Shown here: piece after piece, positions 37,501 through 49,897 of the stretch
Position numbering within the stretch: the first letter of the stretch is position 1
Layout: every line of letters begins with the position of its first letter
Source of the DNA: Styela clava
Lineage: Eukaryota; Chordata; Ascidiacea; Stolidobranchia; Styelidae
Length of the DNA stretch: 64,000 nt
Assembly: GCF_964204865.1 (NCBI RefSeq)
Contig: NC_135255.1
Location: 14,723,135 to 14,787,134, forward strand
Direction of reading: 5' to 3'
The notes under the pieces: model-generated
Databases searched by the model: none
What the model was told of the DNA's origin: nothing
Seen by the model: the letters and a program-made list of their open reading frames with translations, nothing else
Position numbers and translations under genes: made by a program

Positions 37501-37833
37501 TTACTTGGTGACACTATTCTGTAATTGGGTAATTTGTGGCATTAGTACATTGAAAATTTGAAATAGAAATAGCAACACAGGTCTTTATAATTTAACAAAA
37601 ATTAATTTATATTTGATTCGATAACAAAGAACCTAGAAATCTACAATAGAAAAGGGGAGCGGCAACACCAATCTTTATATGATCTGACAAAGAATTGCCA
37701 ATGTATGATAAAGTTCCATCCAATATCTGAATATACCAGAATCTCGTTGCTTTTTCTTGCGTCCAAGTGTTAATGAAAAAAATCCTTCAGATTTTTCCGG
37801 TTCCCTTCTTGCGGGAGATTTCTGGTATGACAT
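31510..37833 (-). CDS. Parvin, focal-adhesion CH-domain protein (10 exons)
   Basis: Cytoplasmic adaptor that binds integrin-linked kinase and actin in the ILK-PINCH-parvin complex at cell-matrix adhesions. Exons, 5' to 3': 37833-37737, 37223-37069, 36362-36234, 35990-35873, 35226-35126, 34733-34660, 34219-34197 (23 bp), 33608-33478, 33294-33120, 31583-31510. They join in phase to 358 aa plus TGA (human alpha-parvin is 372). The N-terminus has the GFFSLTLGRKKKQR basic stretch that matches the vertebrate LGGTLARRKK region. CH1 spans about residues 83-190 (VLMEWIDDVLVEQRIIV, DLFDGQVLQKLLEKL, HSKNLIAILHLLVAL). The linker contains APIRLPEDVHIKVVVVKK. CH2 spans about 248-356 (RDAFDTLFDHAPDKLN, FADGVYLVLLMGMLEGYFVP, ANCDLKSTLRVLYNLFTKY). 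One gene in this position matches the single pre-duplication parvin expected outside vertebrates. The last intron carries a family A repeat. Confidence 0.95.
31653..31885. mobile_element. MITE family A, full-length-like copy (233 bp)
   Basis: An imperfect palindrome. The left arm is GGTGCTCCCGAAGTATGCGA then ACCAAGATGGCGG. The right arm is the inverted CCGCCATCTTGGTTCGCATA then CTTCGGGAGC. GGTTAGGGTTAGG and CCTAACCCTAACC occupy matching inner positions. It has no open frame. It lies in the last parvin intron. Confidence 0.85.
35294..35506. repeat. MITE family A, subfamily copy
   Basis: Left end GGCGCTCGAGAAGTATGTAT, right end CACATACTTCGGGAGTACC. The inner part matches 30449-30632 rather than the 31653 element, so two subfamilies share the arms. 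It lies in a parvin intron. Confidence 0.75.
36390..36720. repeat. hAT-like relic in a parvin intron
   Basis: Starts CAGTGGTTTCCAACCTTTTA then TGGCTCATGGC, a typical hAT-family terminus. The inner part contains GCGTTGTGGCCCCCTTGGAG. The right end and target duplication could not be matched, so the extent is approximate. Confidence 0.5.
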
Positions 37834-38090
37834 TTTGTATATCCGTTGTTTAATTTCAAATTACAATGCTTCTAATTCAACTGAATTCATAAGTTTCAGA
37901 GTTTGGTGATGTGTTCATCAATTGTTATCAATTAATTCATTCAAATATTGAAATAATGAGGTACAATAATTTCACTATATCCAGATATATGTATACTGGT
38001 ATATGCTGCTACCGCTGTTTCAGAATTAACAACATCTCCTTTCTGCCACATTCTGACATTGACAGAAACTGTTGAATGTTCGCGGATACC

Positions 38091-38110
38091 GTACGGTACC
38101 GGTACCGTAC
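38091..38110. repeat. 20-bp perfect palindrome upstream of parvin
   Basis: GTACGGTACCGGTACCGTAC equals its own reverse complement and lies about 260 bases upstream of the parvin ATG. Shorter GGTACCGGTA pieces occur in family B elements and at about 38461-38475, so it may be repeat-derived rather than regulatory. Confidence 0.6.
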
Positions 38111-38509
38111 CTCAGCAGTTCAAACTGCGGAACTGTGTTCAGTTCAGTTACCGTATGCTACAACGGCACAATGGATTTTTGTGCGAATTCCATGTTAGAT
38201 TATCATTTGAAAAACTGAACACTCTAGTCTATTTGTTATTAATATAATATAGTTCAACGTCCCGGTACCTCAAAAATCTAAATGATCTGTCGGGGAAGCC
38301 AAACGCACATATTATCCTGAAAACGCAATTACTGAATTAAGAATGAGCCGTATACGGCGGCAATACCTATGACGTCACTGGCACACCCACCGGTGCTGCC
38401 TCCCACCAAAACAAATTTGTATAAGTCTAATCACCGAAACCAAATATTCTTACAAATAAGTACCGGTACCGGTATCCAATCGGTTGTCTCATTCTACCGA
38501 TGTCTGGCG

Positions 38510-39361
38510 TAGAGTTGGATTATCCGGATAGCGGTTATCCGGATAACCGATTAACCGAGAGGTATTTTACTATCTGATATCCGGATAATATTGTGACGGT
38601 TAACCGGATAATAGAGGAATATAAATAATGTATATGCGCATTAGTAATTTTTATATTTTTTGTTGAGTGGCGTCTTGACATCTCCCAGACTCCAGAGCAT
38701 ATAATAACACCTTCTATTCACACTACTCTGCCCATATTTAGCCACCAATTAGGTTGAAAAGCATTGAATGTGTGGGTGTGGGTTTGTGGCTTTTTGGTCA
38801 GGTGTGGCTTTTAGTTTATTGCGTGTATTGAAGGAACGCATTTCATGCTGGAACAAGCCATGACTTAATTCCCAATACTTCGTAATCTATGTGATCTGTG
38901 TAGCATTTCTAAATTTTTGGTTTACGAATGCATGTAATGTGCATGTTTTCAACTTCTTAAATTTTTCTATTGCGCAAAATAACCAATTTGTGGCTGATTC
39001 GAGCATTTTAAAATGTCTTTCCATAATAACTCTGTTCAACGTATCTCTCGATTGCGTCGACATACGTTGAAATTAAAGCACTTCTACTATAAAATGCCAC
39101 CGCATTCTGCATATATGAAAATACGTAGTAAGCTGCACAAATAATATCAGTTTTTATTCGTATTTTTGCGATCTTGCAAATTTGAGCTATTAACAATAGA
39201 ACTGTGTGGTGGTTTTTGATCAATTCGCCGTAAAAATCTTGCGAAATCGGATCTTTAAAATTAGCAGTAACTATCCGGTCAACCGGATAGTTAAAATATG
39301 GAATACCCGGATATATCCGTTATCCGGATAGTAAAAATTATAGGTATCCGAACTAACCCTA
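38510..39361. mobile_element. hAT-type element with perfect 8-bp target duplication (852 bp)
   Basis: Flanked on both sides by GTCTGGCG (38502-38509 and 39362-39369). Termini are TAGAGTTGGATTATCCGGAT and the inverted ATCCGAACTAACCCTA, imperfect inverted repeats. Subterminal regions hold many TATCCGGATA and AACCGGATA motifs, as expected for transposase binding. No transposase could be recognised; one short open frame on the minus strand (39223-39008) is of unknown nature. Confidence 0.9.
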
Positions 39362-39625
39362 GTCTGGCGGATAGGGTAGTTTATCGCGCTATCCGCCAGA
39401 AATGTTCATGCATTGCAGCATTGGGGGCCCATTCAAATATGCGTAAGGATAACTCACACACAGACCGACCCTTCAGACGTCTTCAAAATGGAAAACCAAT
39501 AGCGATGAACGTACGATCCGACCTTCGATTTGTAGAATCAACAGGCAGGATAAATATTCAATTCCGCCGAACTGATTGAGAGGACATCGACAGTTTGTCG
39601 TTTGAGGTTTGTTGGTTTAACTGGC

Positions 39626-39923
39626 ATGAACAAACTACGGCCCGCGGGCCAAATCCGGCCAGTTGAGTAATTCAATCTGGACTGCCTAATGCTGCCATAC
39701 CTAAACTAAAACCAAATTTTGATGTTTCAGCTAAAAATAACTAGGAATTTGGTAAATTTGCGATTCAATTTAGTTTCGGCACGAGGCCTATTGCTTTCCA
39801 CGTCTGCTCTTGTAACACTGTGAATATTGTTCATATAATGTAACTTTTACGTCACACTTACATGGCCCGCCAATGTGGATGGGCAAATTTTATGGCCCTG
39901 GGTTCAAAAACCTTGCCCACCCG
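39626..39923 (+). repeat. Family C repeat (hAT-like)
   Basis: Starts GAACAAACTACGGCCCGCGG and ends GGTTCAAAAACCTTGCCCAC. It shares most of its length with 22665-22910 and is longer by about 50 bases near the right end (ATGGCCCGCCAATGTGGATG). Confidence 0.75.
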
Positions 39924-40541
39924 TAAACAGTGAGCTTGCTTTTGATTGCCAAAATTCATTAGATCTTGACTGATAACTCGACGCGAGGCAGAGGAGCACC
40001 ATAGCCTATATGATTTGCAGTGTTTTCTCTTTTTCTCATCCTCCAGCTATTTTGAAGCCGGTACAATCCGGTCCGTGTACAGGACTCTCATATCGCCATG
40101 GATAACTTTTATTTCATTTTTTATTTTAACCTGATTTTTGTCATCTTGTATTTTATAACAGTGCACATCGTCCAGCAATTCATCATTGTGGATGGCTAAA
40201 ATCTCCCAAATCATTCCACGGCACTTTTGCTTTAGTTGAAGTGGCGAATCTTGTGGTCTGATGGGTCTTTGACATGATCTCTAGAGGCCGGTTATTTGTC
40301 AAAACCATTCATGTTCAAGAAAACTAGAAAACCATTGGTTCAGTAGTTTTCTCGAACATGAGCACGAACAACTACAGGTTAGCAAAGCATTTCAATGGTC
40401 CACTTCAAACTCACTTAAGTCTGCTGTACCATGTCACAAATATTTGTGGTAATGCCATAACCATTGAAAGTAAAAGAAATGAGTGTGTTGAATTGATAGG
40501 CCTAGGAATAAACATGACAAATAATCGATAAAAATACTTAC

Positions 40542-40584
40542 ATTCATCTTTATTTTCCCAATTCGACCAAGCCATGTGCGCCAT
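40542..40584 (-). CDS. Candidate alternative first coding exon of parvin
   Basis: On the minus strand ACAATGGCG gives a good start context and the exon encodes MAHMAWSNWENKDE, ending in phase 1 at a strong donor (T|GTAAGT). Its phase is the same as that of parvin exon 1, so it could splice into the parvin exon at 37223 and replace the basic N-terminus. Vertebrate parvins are known to use alternative first exons. No transcript evidence is available; it could equally belong to an unrecognised gene or be chance. Confidence 0.35.
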
Positions 40585-43500
40585 TGTGAATATCTTTTCT
40601 TTAGCTTTCTTCAATACGGTATCACAAAAAACACGTCTAGAAGTTGTATTGAACAAAACTAGCTAATTGACACAAAATTTGATATAAATAAGCTACTAAA
40701 AATTAATTATCAACGGATTTAATCTGCAATGAATAATTCAAAGAACATTCATTTCAATAAGTAATGCTTGTTTACTAGTCAAGTTCCAATGGAACGATTG
40801 TCACAAAATATAAATTAGGTTCGGAATATATTCTTATTCATTTACAAAAATTCCTCTTTCACTTCATAAACTCAACCAAACCAATCCTGACGTTTAAAAG
40901 AAATTCATTTGTTTGAAAAAGCACCGAAATCAATGAAAAATCACTGAAGAGTTTCAATAAAAAAAATCGTGGAATCATTGACAAATCCCTTTCTACAAAG
41001 GCTTTCGCCGTACATGTGGAATAGAATGCTCGCTTGACTTTTTAGTTTAAATCTAATACAAACAATATTCTAAGTACTCGCTTTCTTAGCCATAAAACTA
41101 TTTTTCTCCCTATGTTTGTTAGTTTTACATATCCTGTGTATTTCTCGTTCATACTCTGACAATGTGGTGATAGCTATTGATCCTGCCTAATCTAAAAAGT
41201 ATTCGCAATTCGAAAATACCTATACACACCATTGGGCTAAATATATTATAAGAATGCTATGATGTAAGTTTATGTGTCGACAACATCCATACTTAAACAG
41301 ATCTTCGTGTGAATATTGTTATATGTATTGTGTTCTCATACGCCGACGTCTGTGCAATCAACGTCACAAAACTACAATATATTCCCAAAACGTGCATTTT
41401 ATGCACTTAAAATACGTGATCAATATTTTATTCTGGGATAGAGTTTTATCAGTCTTTGTGAATTTATGTGAAGTCTGAAAGTCGATAAATTTAGCAAAAT
41501 CGATTAACAAATAATTGATCAAAAAACTTCAACGTGCTTGAGAAAATTCACATTTGAAATTTTAATCTAACTAAAATATTGGGATGAAAATATGTTTGAA
41601 AATATCATAAAATAATAATCATCTTATATTGCTGTCGTTAGAGTACAATGTCGATAATGGTACACTAAAAAGAATGAACGACTTGTAGTAAGAACAAGGG
41701 CAATATCTATCCACGGTACTTTATATTTCCATCTTTCGTTATCACCTTCTAAGGCGCCATAGAAATAGAACGGGGAAATTATATATCCATTAAATTCGTC
41801 CCGTTTCGGATTTATTTTGATCACGAATTAAGACACATTACAACAATCCAAGTTTTCTCAGAAATGCGGATCAATTGCTTTGATTGTATGAGTTAATTTG
41901 TCTATATATAAAAAAAAGTCGATAGATAAATGAATGCCAATTTTATACAATAATTAACATAGTCCACTACATATTGCGATTTTTTAAAAATAACTAATAT
42001 AAGATCCCGATTCATGAAAACTTTGCAACAACAAATCACAAAAAATGAAATTTTCTGTCATTTTAACCATAAGTGCCCCTTGTCTTACTCTCTCCATTCA
42101 AACTTCTCTCCATTCAAAAGCATAATTTACTTGTTCTATCACGTTTTAGGGAGTATAGAGTTCCAAATAAATACTCTGTCGAAAGAAAGCAGTTTAGGTA
42201 CATTCGGTTCTTAAATACCATATTAGTTTTACATGGCAATATATTGCTGAAATCATTATCATTTGCCACCACTATAGTTCACTTTTTTACGGAACCTAAG
42301 AAAAGTATCGATTATATAGTTGTTTGCTACATTTGAACATTTCTCACCTGCCTGATCTTCCTTCATTATCTGAACACATTAAATTGACATTGAAACTCAA
42401 GCTTATTTCATGAAAGGCACAAAGTAATTACGTTTTTCGTTTTACATCAATATAATGAATAGAATTTTGTGAGTTTTATTCGTTTCAATATTTACATCGA
42501 TCACTCTCTATATGTATTTTTCGCTTGAATGTGTAATGAGACAATTTGACACATTAAACTATAATATTAATTATGGTACTGCAGCAAAATTGATCAAGTT
42601 CAAAACTATATAATAGATCAATTTTGTCAATAACAGTTTACTTATAGATTACTGAATGACCTAATACGGGTTGCTATATAACGAAATAGCAAGCAAACTA
42701 TTGCGCAATCACAAATCAACTACAAATTTACGGTAGTGGTATATGTATGTAAAAATAACAAACCAATGCTGTGCAAATATATACAATTCTGATTCCATTA
42801 CAACATATATTTTCGTTTTTTAAAAATCATAAGTCATTTTCATATCAAACCTCAACTGTTGTAATGAAAATATAAAATCGAGATGAATCAAAATAACAAA
42901 CAAACGAAAGTAATTGAAACTTTGCTGTCTGCCCACAGACCGTGCGCTAAAACTCAATGCGATTCCAATATCTTGTACTATTGCCAATTCAAAACCATTA
43001 CTTGTTGCATTACTGCCATTTCCCTGTCATGAGATGACGTTTTTATGTGCAATGCCAAAGAAGAAATCTATATAGTCAGGCATTGTGATTTCGGACCAAA
43101 CTTGGCCAAACGTAACCAATCAGACAATTTCACATCCGGAAATCGACCCTCACTTGCTTTAAGACCGGAAATGCAAGCAATATTACAAATCGTCCACGTA
43201 GTGAATTTCACTTTTCAATAGAACCAGTACAGCCGCATACAGGTCAAATCCCCTCAAATTCTGTAGACATCATTGAGCCGTGATGTATTCATGGCATTCA
43301 CATTATTCAGGTGAACGAGGAACACATATCATCTGTTGAGACGATAGTGGAACCGAAAATAAAATATGACGAAATATGTTTTCTATACTACCTCACACTA
43401 TAAAAAAGTCAGAAGGTCATTCCCACCAACTCTTCAATTGTTTGCCTAGAAACATTGGAGTTTTGAAAATGAAATTCCAGAATTATGAACTGCATTCTTG

Positions 43501-44701
43501 AATAGGTAGTATTGTAGAGATTAGAACTGTCTACAGGGCAGTATCATGGACTTCGGATTCAGAGGCCCTAAGTACTTTACTTTTTTCACCTTGGTGACCT
43601 ATATATAAAAATAATAGTAATGTAACTAGTATTACGTGTTATTTGAAATTGAATATATAAGTTCCAGTATTCATTACTGATTGAGAGAAAGACTTATTAT
43701 TCCTCAACCAAAAAAAAAACAATCTTGATGGAAAGAAATAAGAATATCGTTTCTTGGGTAGATACTGGATGGGCGATACGACCATACGGTCATCGGTCAT
43801 TAATTTACATGATATTTTTTGGAAATAATTTTCATACCTAAAAACACGGAGAGGTTAAATGATACATGAGAAAGAAAAATGAACAAAATTTATTTCAACC
43901 GTGCCAATATTGAAGTCTAAATCGTCTGACCAATCATTTCATTCAACACTAAGGTACTATTGAAAACTCGGCTATGAATAATTATGTATCACTTAGTACC
44001 TTGAATACGTGCTTATTTTGCTTAACGTTGTAACCCAAACGAATACCTTCGGTGAAATCGAATATTAGCTGTATTGAAGTTACGGTGGAATGCTATTTAA
44101 ACGTTTAACGACTGAGGCTTTTTAACAGTATTGAAGGTACGGTGTAATGCTATCGTTCAACGACTGACGCTTTTTAACAGTACTGTTACGGAAGTGTGGA
44201 TCCAATTAGCATATTTTATAGATATTTTAAACGGCCTTCGTCCAGCCGATCTGTACAGATTCCCGCTTGGCCAGTAACGTTCTATGCCTGAAGTTTGTTC
44301 CCAGAACCTTCCTTCTCTGTGTAGATTTCAAGCTGTATAGCAACGATGGGCAAACCGCGGCTCGCCAAGGTTTTTATGCCGCTCTTTTCGCCAGCATTAA
44401 TTATTTTCCAAATTTAATTAAGAGAAACTGTAGTGTAACAGCTTTCTTTTAATTTATTAGTTGGTAGAAGAAGTTTTCATCAATGATTAAGACAAATTAT
44501 GTTTTAGTATGAAAATCCTTGTAGCGTGGAATTTTAAATCAGTCAAGCGACCGCAAGCAATCACTGATGAGCTGCTAACTCAGAGTAAAGTCAGCAATGT
44601 CAAATGGCACCATGAAACGAATCACAAAAACTTCGGCAAGAAAGACAGCAGAGATTTATGATATCATTTGGCAAGGAATCCGATGCATCAACTGAAGCTA
44701 G

Positions 44702-44954
44702 TTGGACACGTCAGTGTACATAACGATCGTTTCAATATTACGTTGTTGTTCTTGTTAGTATCATTCTTCTCTTTCGTCATGATTGCTTTGAAATTTTCAG
44801 TGCTTAAAGTTTGATTTTTTTGCCAGGAGGCTATTACTTTTACTTATTTCAAAAATTTCGGTGGACTTCAAGAGATTCGTTTTTTATGTGTCAGAATACA
44901 AAATAGCGACACTTTGTGACGTGTCCATATATTTGATCACTGCTCTCTTGTTTT
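44702..44954. repeat. MITE family B copy
   Basis: Left end TTGGACACGTCAGTGTACAT then AACGATCGTTTCAATATT. Right end CGTGTCCATATATTTGATCA then CTGCTCTCTTG. The orientation matches 13073-13492, with an internal deletion. Confidence 0.8.
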
Positions 44955-45211
44955 GTTATGTCATGGAATATTGCTCGTGCTAATCATCCATACTCTGACT
45001 GTATTTTGTGAAAAAAAATATATTGCTAATGTTCTCAGTCAATAGCCCAAACGCCGGTTTTGCGTCGCACTATACAAACTACACGCATCTCCAAATTAGA
45101 ATCGATGTAACAGTTCCAAAGCAACATGCTTTGATGAGCTCTTATTTTAATAATTTCAAAAAAGTCACATAAATCTGACTTGCGGCATGCGGTTCTTATA
45201 CTAAAAAATTT

Positions 45212-45311
45212 GGCGCTCCGGAAGATGACGCACAAACTGAACAACCCTAACCTGGTACTCATACTATGTTCAGGTTGTGCGCCATCTTGGTACGAATACT
45301 TCGGAAGCACC
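45212..45311. repeat. MITE family A copy (short)
   Basis: Arms GGCGCTCCGGAAGATGACGC and the inverted GCGCCATCTTGGTACGAATA then CTTCGGAAGCACC, with CCCTAACCTGGTACTCATAC between. It is mostly the right arm plus a truncated left arm. Confidence 0.75.
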
Positions 45312-46180
45312 AAAAATTTTGCCCACCCCTGCTATATAGCTACTGCTTCCCCACTGTAGTCGTTTGCGACTCTTCGGTCAGTACTCTTTCGAATCTTTGT
45401 TCAAGTTTGGCTTGAGAACTAAATGTTATATGCAACAGTCTAACTCAGAGATCGTTGAAAAGTTCAAGTTGTTCAAGTTTAGCTTGAAAAAATGCAACAT
45501 TCTAATTCAGAGAACGACAAAGTAGTACATGAAAAAAATATATACATTTGACCAACTAACGGTGAATATTTGACACCTGGAAAGTTTTATATAGGCGTTT
45601 TATCAATCATATTCGAACTCCGAATAGCTTTACGGAACCCTCAGAAAGTACCGTGCTGTGTATATGGTTTTGTTATCGTCCGCTTTCCTTCAACAGTTCA
45701 TTGTATCAGTTCTGTTACTTGATCTGATATTAACTATTATTAAATTAAGTAGGCAGGTGCTGAGGTACAATAATATGATGAACAAATATAGGTGATACTT
45801 GTGTGATCTCAGTGATTTTAGTTAGAGTTAAAACTGAATTCCATGTGAATGTTTTAATGGGACCAATGCATACCAGAATGACAACCAAATATCCTATGTT
45901 CAATGCCTATTGCTGTAACGTTACCAATATTTGCTTAAACTTTCTAATCCCGAGATGAAACATAATGATAATATCAAGTATCCCTTTCCATTCGTTTCTA
46001 GATTATTGATGACACAACACAGCCTATAAGGGGAATTCTGATACACCCATGGCTAGGGGTTGAACAATGAATACGGTTTTGATATTTCATTTATTTATAT
46101 CGTAATAAACAGATACGTTGCGTTCAGCGCACTTGTTTTGTTTCTTTTAAAGGATTTGGATATTTCTACGTTTCGCCACG

Positions 46181-46322
46181 ATGGAAGTTTTTCCGTCTGT
46201 GCTTTATATGGTTCTTGTGATTACTATATTCAGCAATATGGCAAGTTTAGTTGGGAGCTGTCGATTTATAACAGATCAGAGGCAACAAGAGAGAAACAAC
46301 CCATCCGAAACTGATTGTAACA
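46181..46322 (+). CDS. Candidate signal-peptide first exon, gene unknown
   Basis: ATG in a good context (CACGATGGAAG) opens a frame with a signal-peptide-like start, MEVFPSVLYMVLVITIFSNM, then a cysteine (GSCRF) and ETDCN, ending in phase 1 at the donor A|GTGAGT. The design (signal peptide, then DCN, phase-1 donor) resembles exon 1 of the lectin-like gene at 50798, so it may be a paralogue's first exon or an alternative first exon of that gene. No downstream middle exons were found. Confidence 0.35.
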
Positions 46323-47441
46323 GTGAGTTACAACCTAGGCTGGTTGGTCATTCATATTTCCAAAGTAATATTCATAGGTTGGTGGATTTAGCGAGTTTTA
46401 CTAGTGGTTTTTAAGTCATTTTCACGCTTTAGCGAGTGTTTCAGTGAATTTTTAAGGTTTGCACGTTTTAACGAGTACATTGGTGGTTTTGACGGATTTT
46501 AAGTTGCCGATAAGGAGGTGGTCTCAATTAAAAGTGGAATGAAAAACTGTGACATCACACTGCGTCGTTCCTGTAAATAATGGCTGTTTTGCCCATTTCG
46601 ACGCATTTAAGAAGCTTTTGACATCTATCATGAAATACATACACTCACATTTTCTCCAAGAATCGATTTTCATCTCCAAATCACAGAGAATTCGATAAAC
46701 ACAACGTGTGAATGTCGCATATTTTTGGAGATGTATTTGACTATTATTTGTATTCAATTCGGGTAACCAATGTCGGGTTTTGCTAAATTCATGAAATATT
46801 TACGGAGTTTATGAGCTTTAAAGTGACATAGAATAGCAACTTTGCCAAAGTGAGTTTCACCAAATTCAGCTCTGTAATGGCAAAATATCATTCACTCTAG
46901 TCACTGTGCTTTTTGGACGTTTTTTGTAGGTGACATACACTTATAAACACAAATAAATTCGTGACACGTTCTAATTTAATTTTGTATGAAAACCAAATTG
47001 TATATAAATTGGTGGAGGCGAAGCAAAATGAGTTTTTTCCAGTAGCCAGTTTAACAATAATAGAAAACCTAATAAGTATTTGATTATGAAGAATTTGGAC
47101 GATATAGGCCTACATATATTGTATTAATATAGTCTCTCGGATTTGAATGTAAACTTGAAGGGAACACCTGGTGTGTGCTGGGGTGCCGCGGAAGCCTGAT
47201 TGAAGCCCACTGGGTTAGATGAAAGATAAAAACAGTTGTCGGTAGAAAACATTTTTAAGTTTCCAAGTTTCTTTTACTTTAGATTAGCCATTATAGAATG
47301 AACTCTTCGCAAATGAACTGTTAAAACTGTTTTTTTTTTACACCAGACTTCGGTCATTTTTTATTTAATTTAATTCTTCTTCAGCAAGATTATTAGAACT
47401 TTCACTTTGGTATCGAACTAGGTACAAAGTGAGAAAAACTG

Positions 47442-47683
47442 GGTACTCCCGTAGTATGTAAACCAAGATGGAGGACACCTGAACATAGTATGTGTACCAG
47501 GTTAGGGTTAGGCCATAATTTTATTCCAATTTTCCCTATTTAAGTACTATTATGAGTTCGGGGATTGGCCAAATGACTTCCGTAGTATTTGTACCTGAAA
47601 CTATGGCCTGACCCTAACCTGGTACACATACTATGTCCGGTGTCCGCCGTCTTGGTTCACACTTCACATACTACGGGAGTACC
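47442..47683. mobile_element. MITE family A, full-length-like copy
   Basis: Left arm GGTACTCCCGTAGTATGTAA then ACCAAGATGGAGG. The right arm is inverted, with CCTAACCTGGTACACATACT and ending CTACGGGAGTACC. The middle TTTTCCCTATTTAAGTACTA and GAGTTCGGGGATTGGCCAAA matches the 31653 element. Confidence 0.85.
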
Positions 47684-48300
47684 GTAAACTGTCGCGATCT
47701 ATACCAAAATAGAACAGTGATATGCACGGCAGGCACAATATTTCCCACGCATAGTCAGCACATGAATGATCAGGCAGTTAAGGCCAGCCTATTATAGTGT
47801 CAATAACAAGCTTTCAACGAGTGAGAGAATTTTCACCTTGACGATAAAAATAATATAACATAATTATCGAATTCTATTTATATAGCGTCGAATATTGATT
47901 CAAGTCTATTTGACAACACACCATCGCGATGCAACTGAACAGTAATGTGGACAAAAATTTAAAATAAACAATCATATCAAAGCACCTTGTGGCTGTTTTG
48001 TTCATAGTTTCGGTTTCGATTCGAATAATCACGCGTATTCAGATCGTTTATTGTCACAAGCAAGTATGGGACACGTGTGAATCTTGCCATTATTTCCTGG
48101 TCCATGTATGCTTATGTATGGAAATATTTAATGAAAGTCACTGACGTACTTCAAAATATCATGTGAAGTTGAATTCATATGAAGGTATAATAGGATGTGG
48201 CTTGTTGCGAATGTCTGTCTTTACTTCTATGCCATGTATTTATCTTGCGTGGCGCAGGCTTCATTAAAACCTTATCATTATCAAAATGTTTACATATCAG

Positions 48301-48391
48301 TAGCACGAATTGTGCCGTTACTGTACTTGTTGTCGTGATTGTTGTTATAATTGCCCATTTTCTCCGCAACAAACGGGCCAATCAATTTTAA
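48301..48391 (+). CDS. Candidate C-terminal membrane-anchor exon, gene unknown
   Basis: After an acceptor-like TTTACATATCAG the frame reads STNCAVTVLVVVIVVIIAHF, then LRNKRANQF and TAA. A single hydrophobic span followed by a short basic tail is the usual last exon of a type I membrane protein. It needs an upstream exon ending in phase 2, which I did not find, so it does not join directly to 46181-46322 (phase 1). Confidence 0.3.
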
Positions 48392-49670
48392 ATTCTCAGC
48401 ACTAAATGATGGAAAAAGTGTCTGTAAGGCTATTTATTACTTTTTGTTGTCAAATTGCCTGACACTTTTAGGTCGTATGAGAACACTTGGTTCCTTCATG
48501 TTTTTCTCCATACCTTTTTATCGAGCTTGTGCTCAGCTGAAGCTTTGTGTGCAGATAGTGACGCACAACCGTTGTCTTCATTTGTGAGCACTGGTCTCTT
48601 GTTTTTGTGACAGTTTTGACAGAAAATGTGGTTACCTGGAAATATTTTTGATGTTTATAACTGAGCATTCGTATAAATACTTGAATACTAAGTAATCATT
48701 TAAAACCAAGCAACGAAAAGTTGCCGCCATTTGAAAAAACAAGTTAGCGCGTGGGAGTTGATTGATAGCAAATTTCGAACCATAGCGGCTGGTCTGGAAA
48801 AATAAAAAAGGCTGACCCGAGAATGGGTAAACATAACATAAAGAATCGCAATACAGATTATAGAATACGAATAGATACTGTTGAATGTGGATCAAATTAT
48901 CTAAATGGATTGTCAACTACGGAAAAAGGTGCGTGCATGCTCATGAAGTTTGACCACGAAAAAACTGACATTTTAATTAAGCAAGCTCTCGACTCCTAAC
49001 TCCAGGAAAGTTACAATTTTGATTCCGGTTTCGGGAGCTTGGAAATGTAGTAAGTTGGCTCCACCACAGTCCTGCCTTAATGTTCTGAGGTGGGATTTTT
49101 ATATTTGCGTATACGGTATATATGTGCTTTGGCGGTATAGGTCGGGGGTGGTTCATTCAAACAATAAATAGTTTCAAGCGCAAGTCATACTCCAAAATTA
49201 TACAAGAAACAAAGTGCACTCGGGCACGAATGAATTTTAAATGCCCCAGGACTTTCCTTTAATTTAGTTTTCCGTCTTCTTGTTTGAAACTAAATAAAAT
49301 CGTATCTGTTATAGGCGTTACAGTACTGTACAGCGTCAAAGTAAGAAAATTATCTAAAAAAATATACCATGCAAAATCCCCTCGGAGATATTTATATGTT
49401 ATTTTTCATAAGCTCGTTTTCGGGAGTTTTTACGACGCAACAATGAAATTCTATTTTGAAATTCTTACAATACAACGCAACAAAGAGACACATGAGGCAC
49501 AATACGTCGCACACCCTGTTCTGATGAAGTAATTCGAATAGTTTATTTCAGTTCATCTATTTGAGATAGCTCGCTAAGCTGGGTATCTGATATTGACTAA
49601 CGTATACTTCAGGAAAAACCTGTAGCTATGAAAAATTGTGAGTTGATAGTAAAACATTTCGTTATGGATT

Positions 49671-49703
49671 TTGTGTCCATATATTTGAGCATAGCTCGTT
49701 TGT
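49671..49703. repeat. MITE family B end fragment
   Basis: TTGTGTCCATATATTTGAGC then ATAGCTCGTTTGTT matches the right terminus of family B; no left part is present. Confidence 0.6.
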
Positions 49704-49897
49704 TAGTTATAAAGAGCAAAACATATTCAGCATTAAAAATATACTTCGTGAAGGCGCTGATGGACACATGTATAATAGTTATGAATATAAAATTAACAAA
49801 GTCCGTAAATTTCGTTGTTTTGCATGTCTCTTCGTACATGTACTCTTATTCAGTAGACTCTAAACCTAAATTTAACAATCTTTATTGAATTTCATTC

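Larger units (their letters stand above)
37834..40541. other. Upstream region of parvin, mostly repeats
   Basis: Includes a 20-bp perfect palindrome (38091-38110), a hAT element (38510-39361) and a family C repeat (39626-39923). No coding exon was recognised between the parvin ATG and the candidate alternative first exon. Confidence 0.5.
40585..46180. other. Intergenic, no gene recognised
   Basis: AT-rich, with scattered short open frames lacking family similarity or splice structure. It contains a family B element (44702-44954) and a short family A element (45212-45311). Confidence 0.45.
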
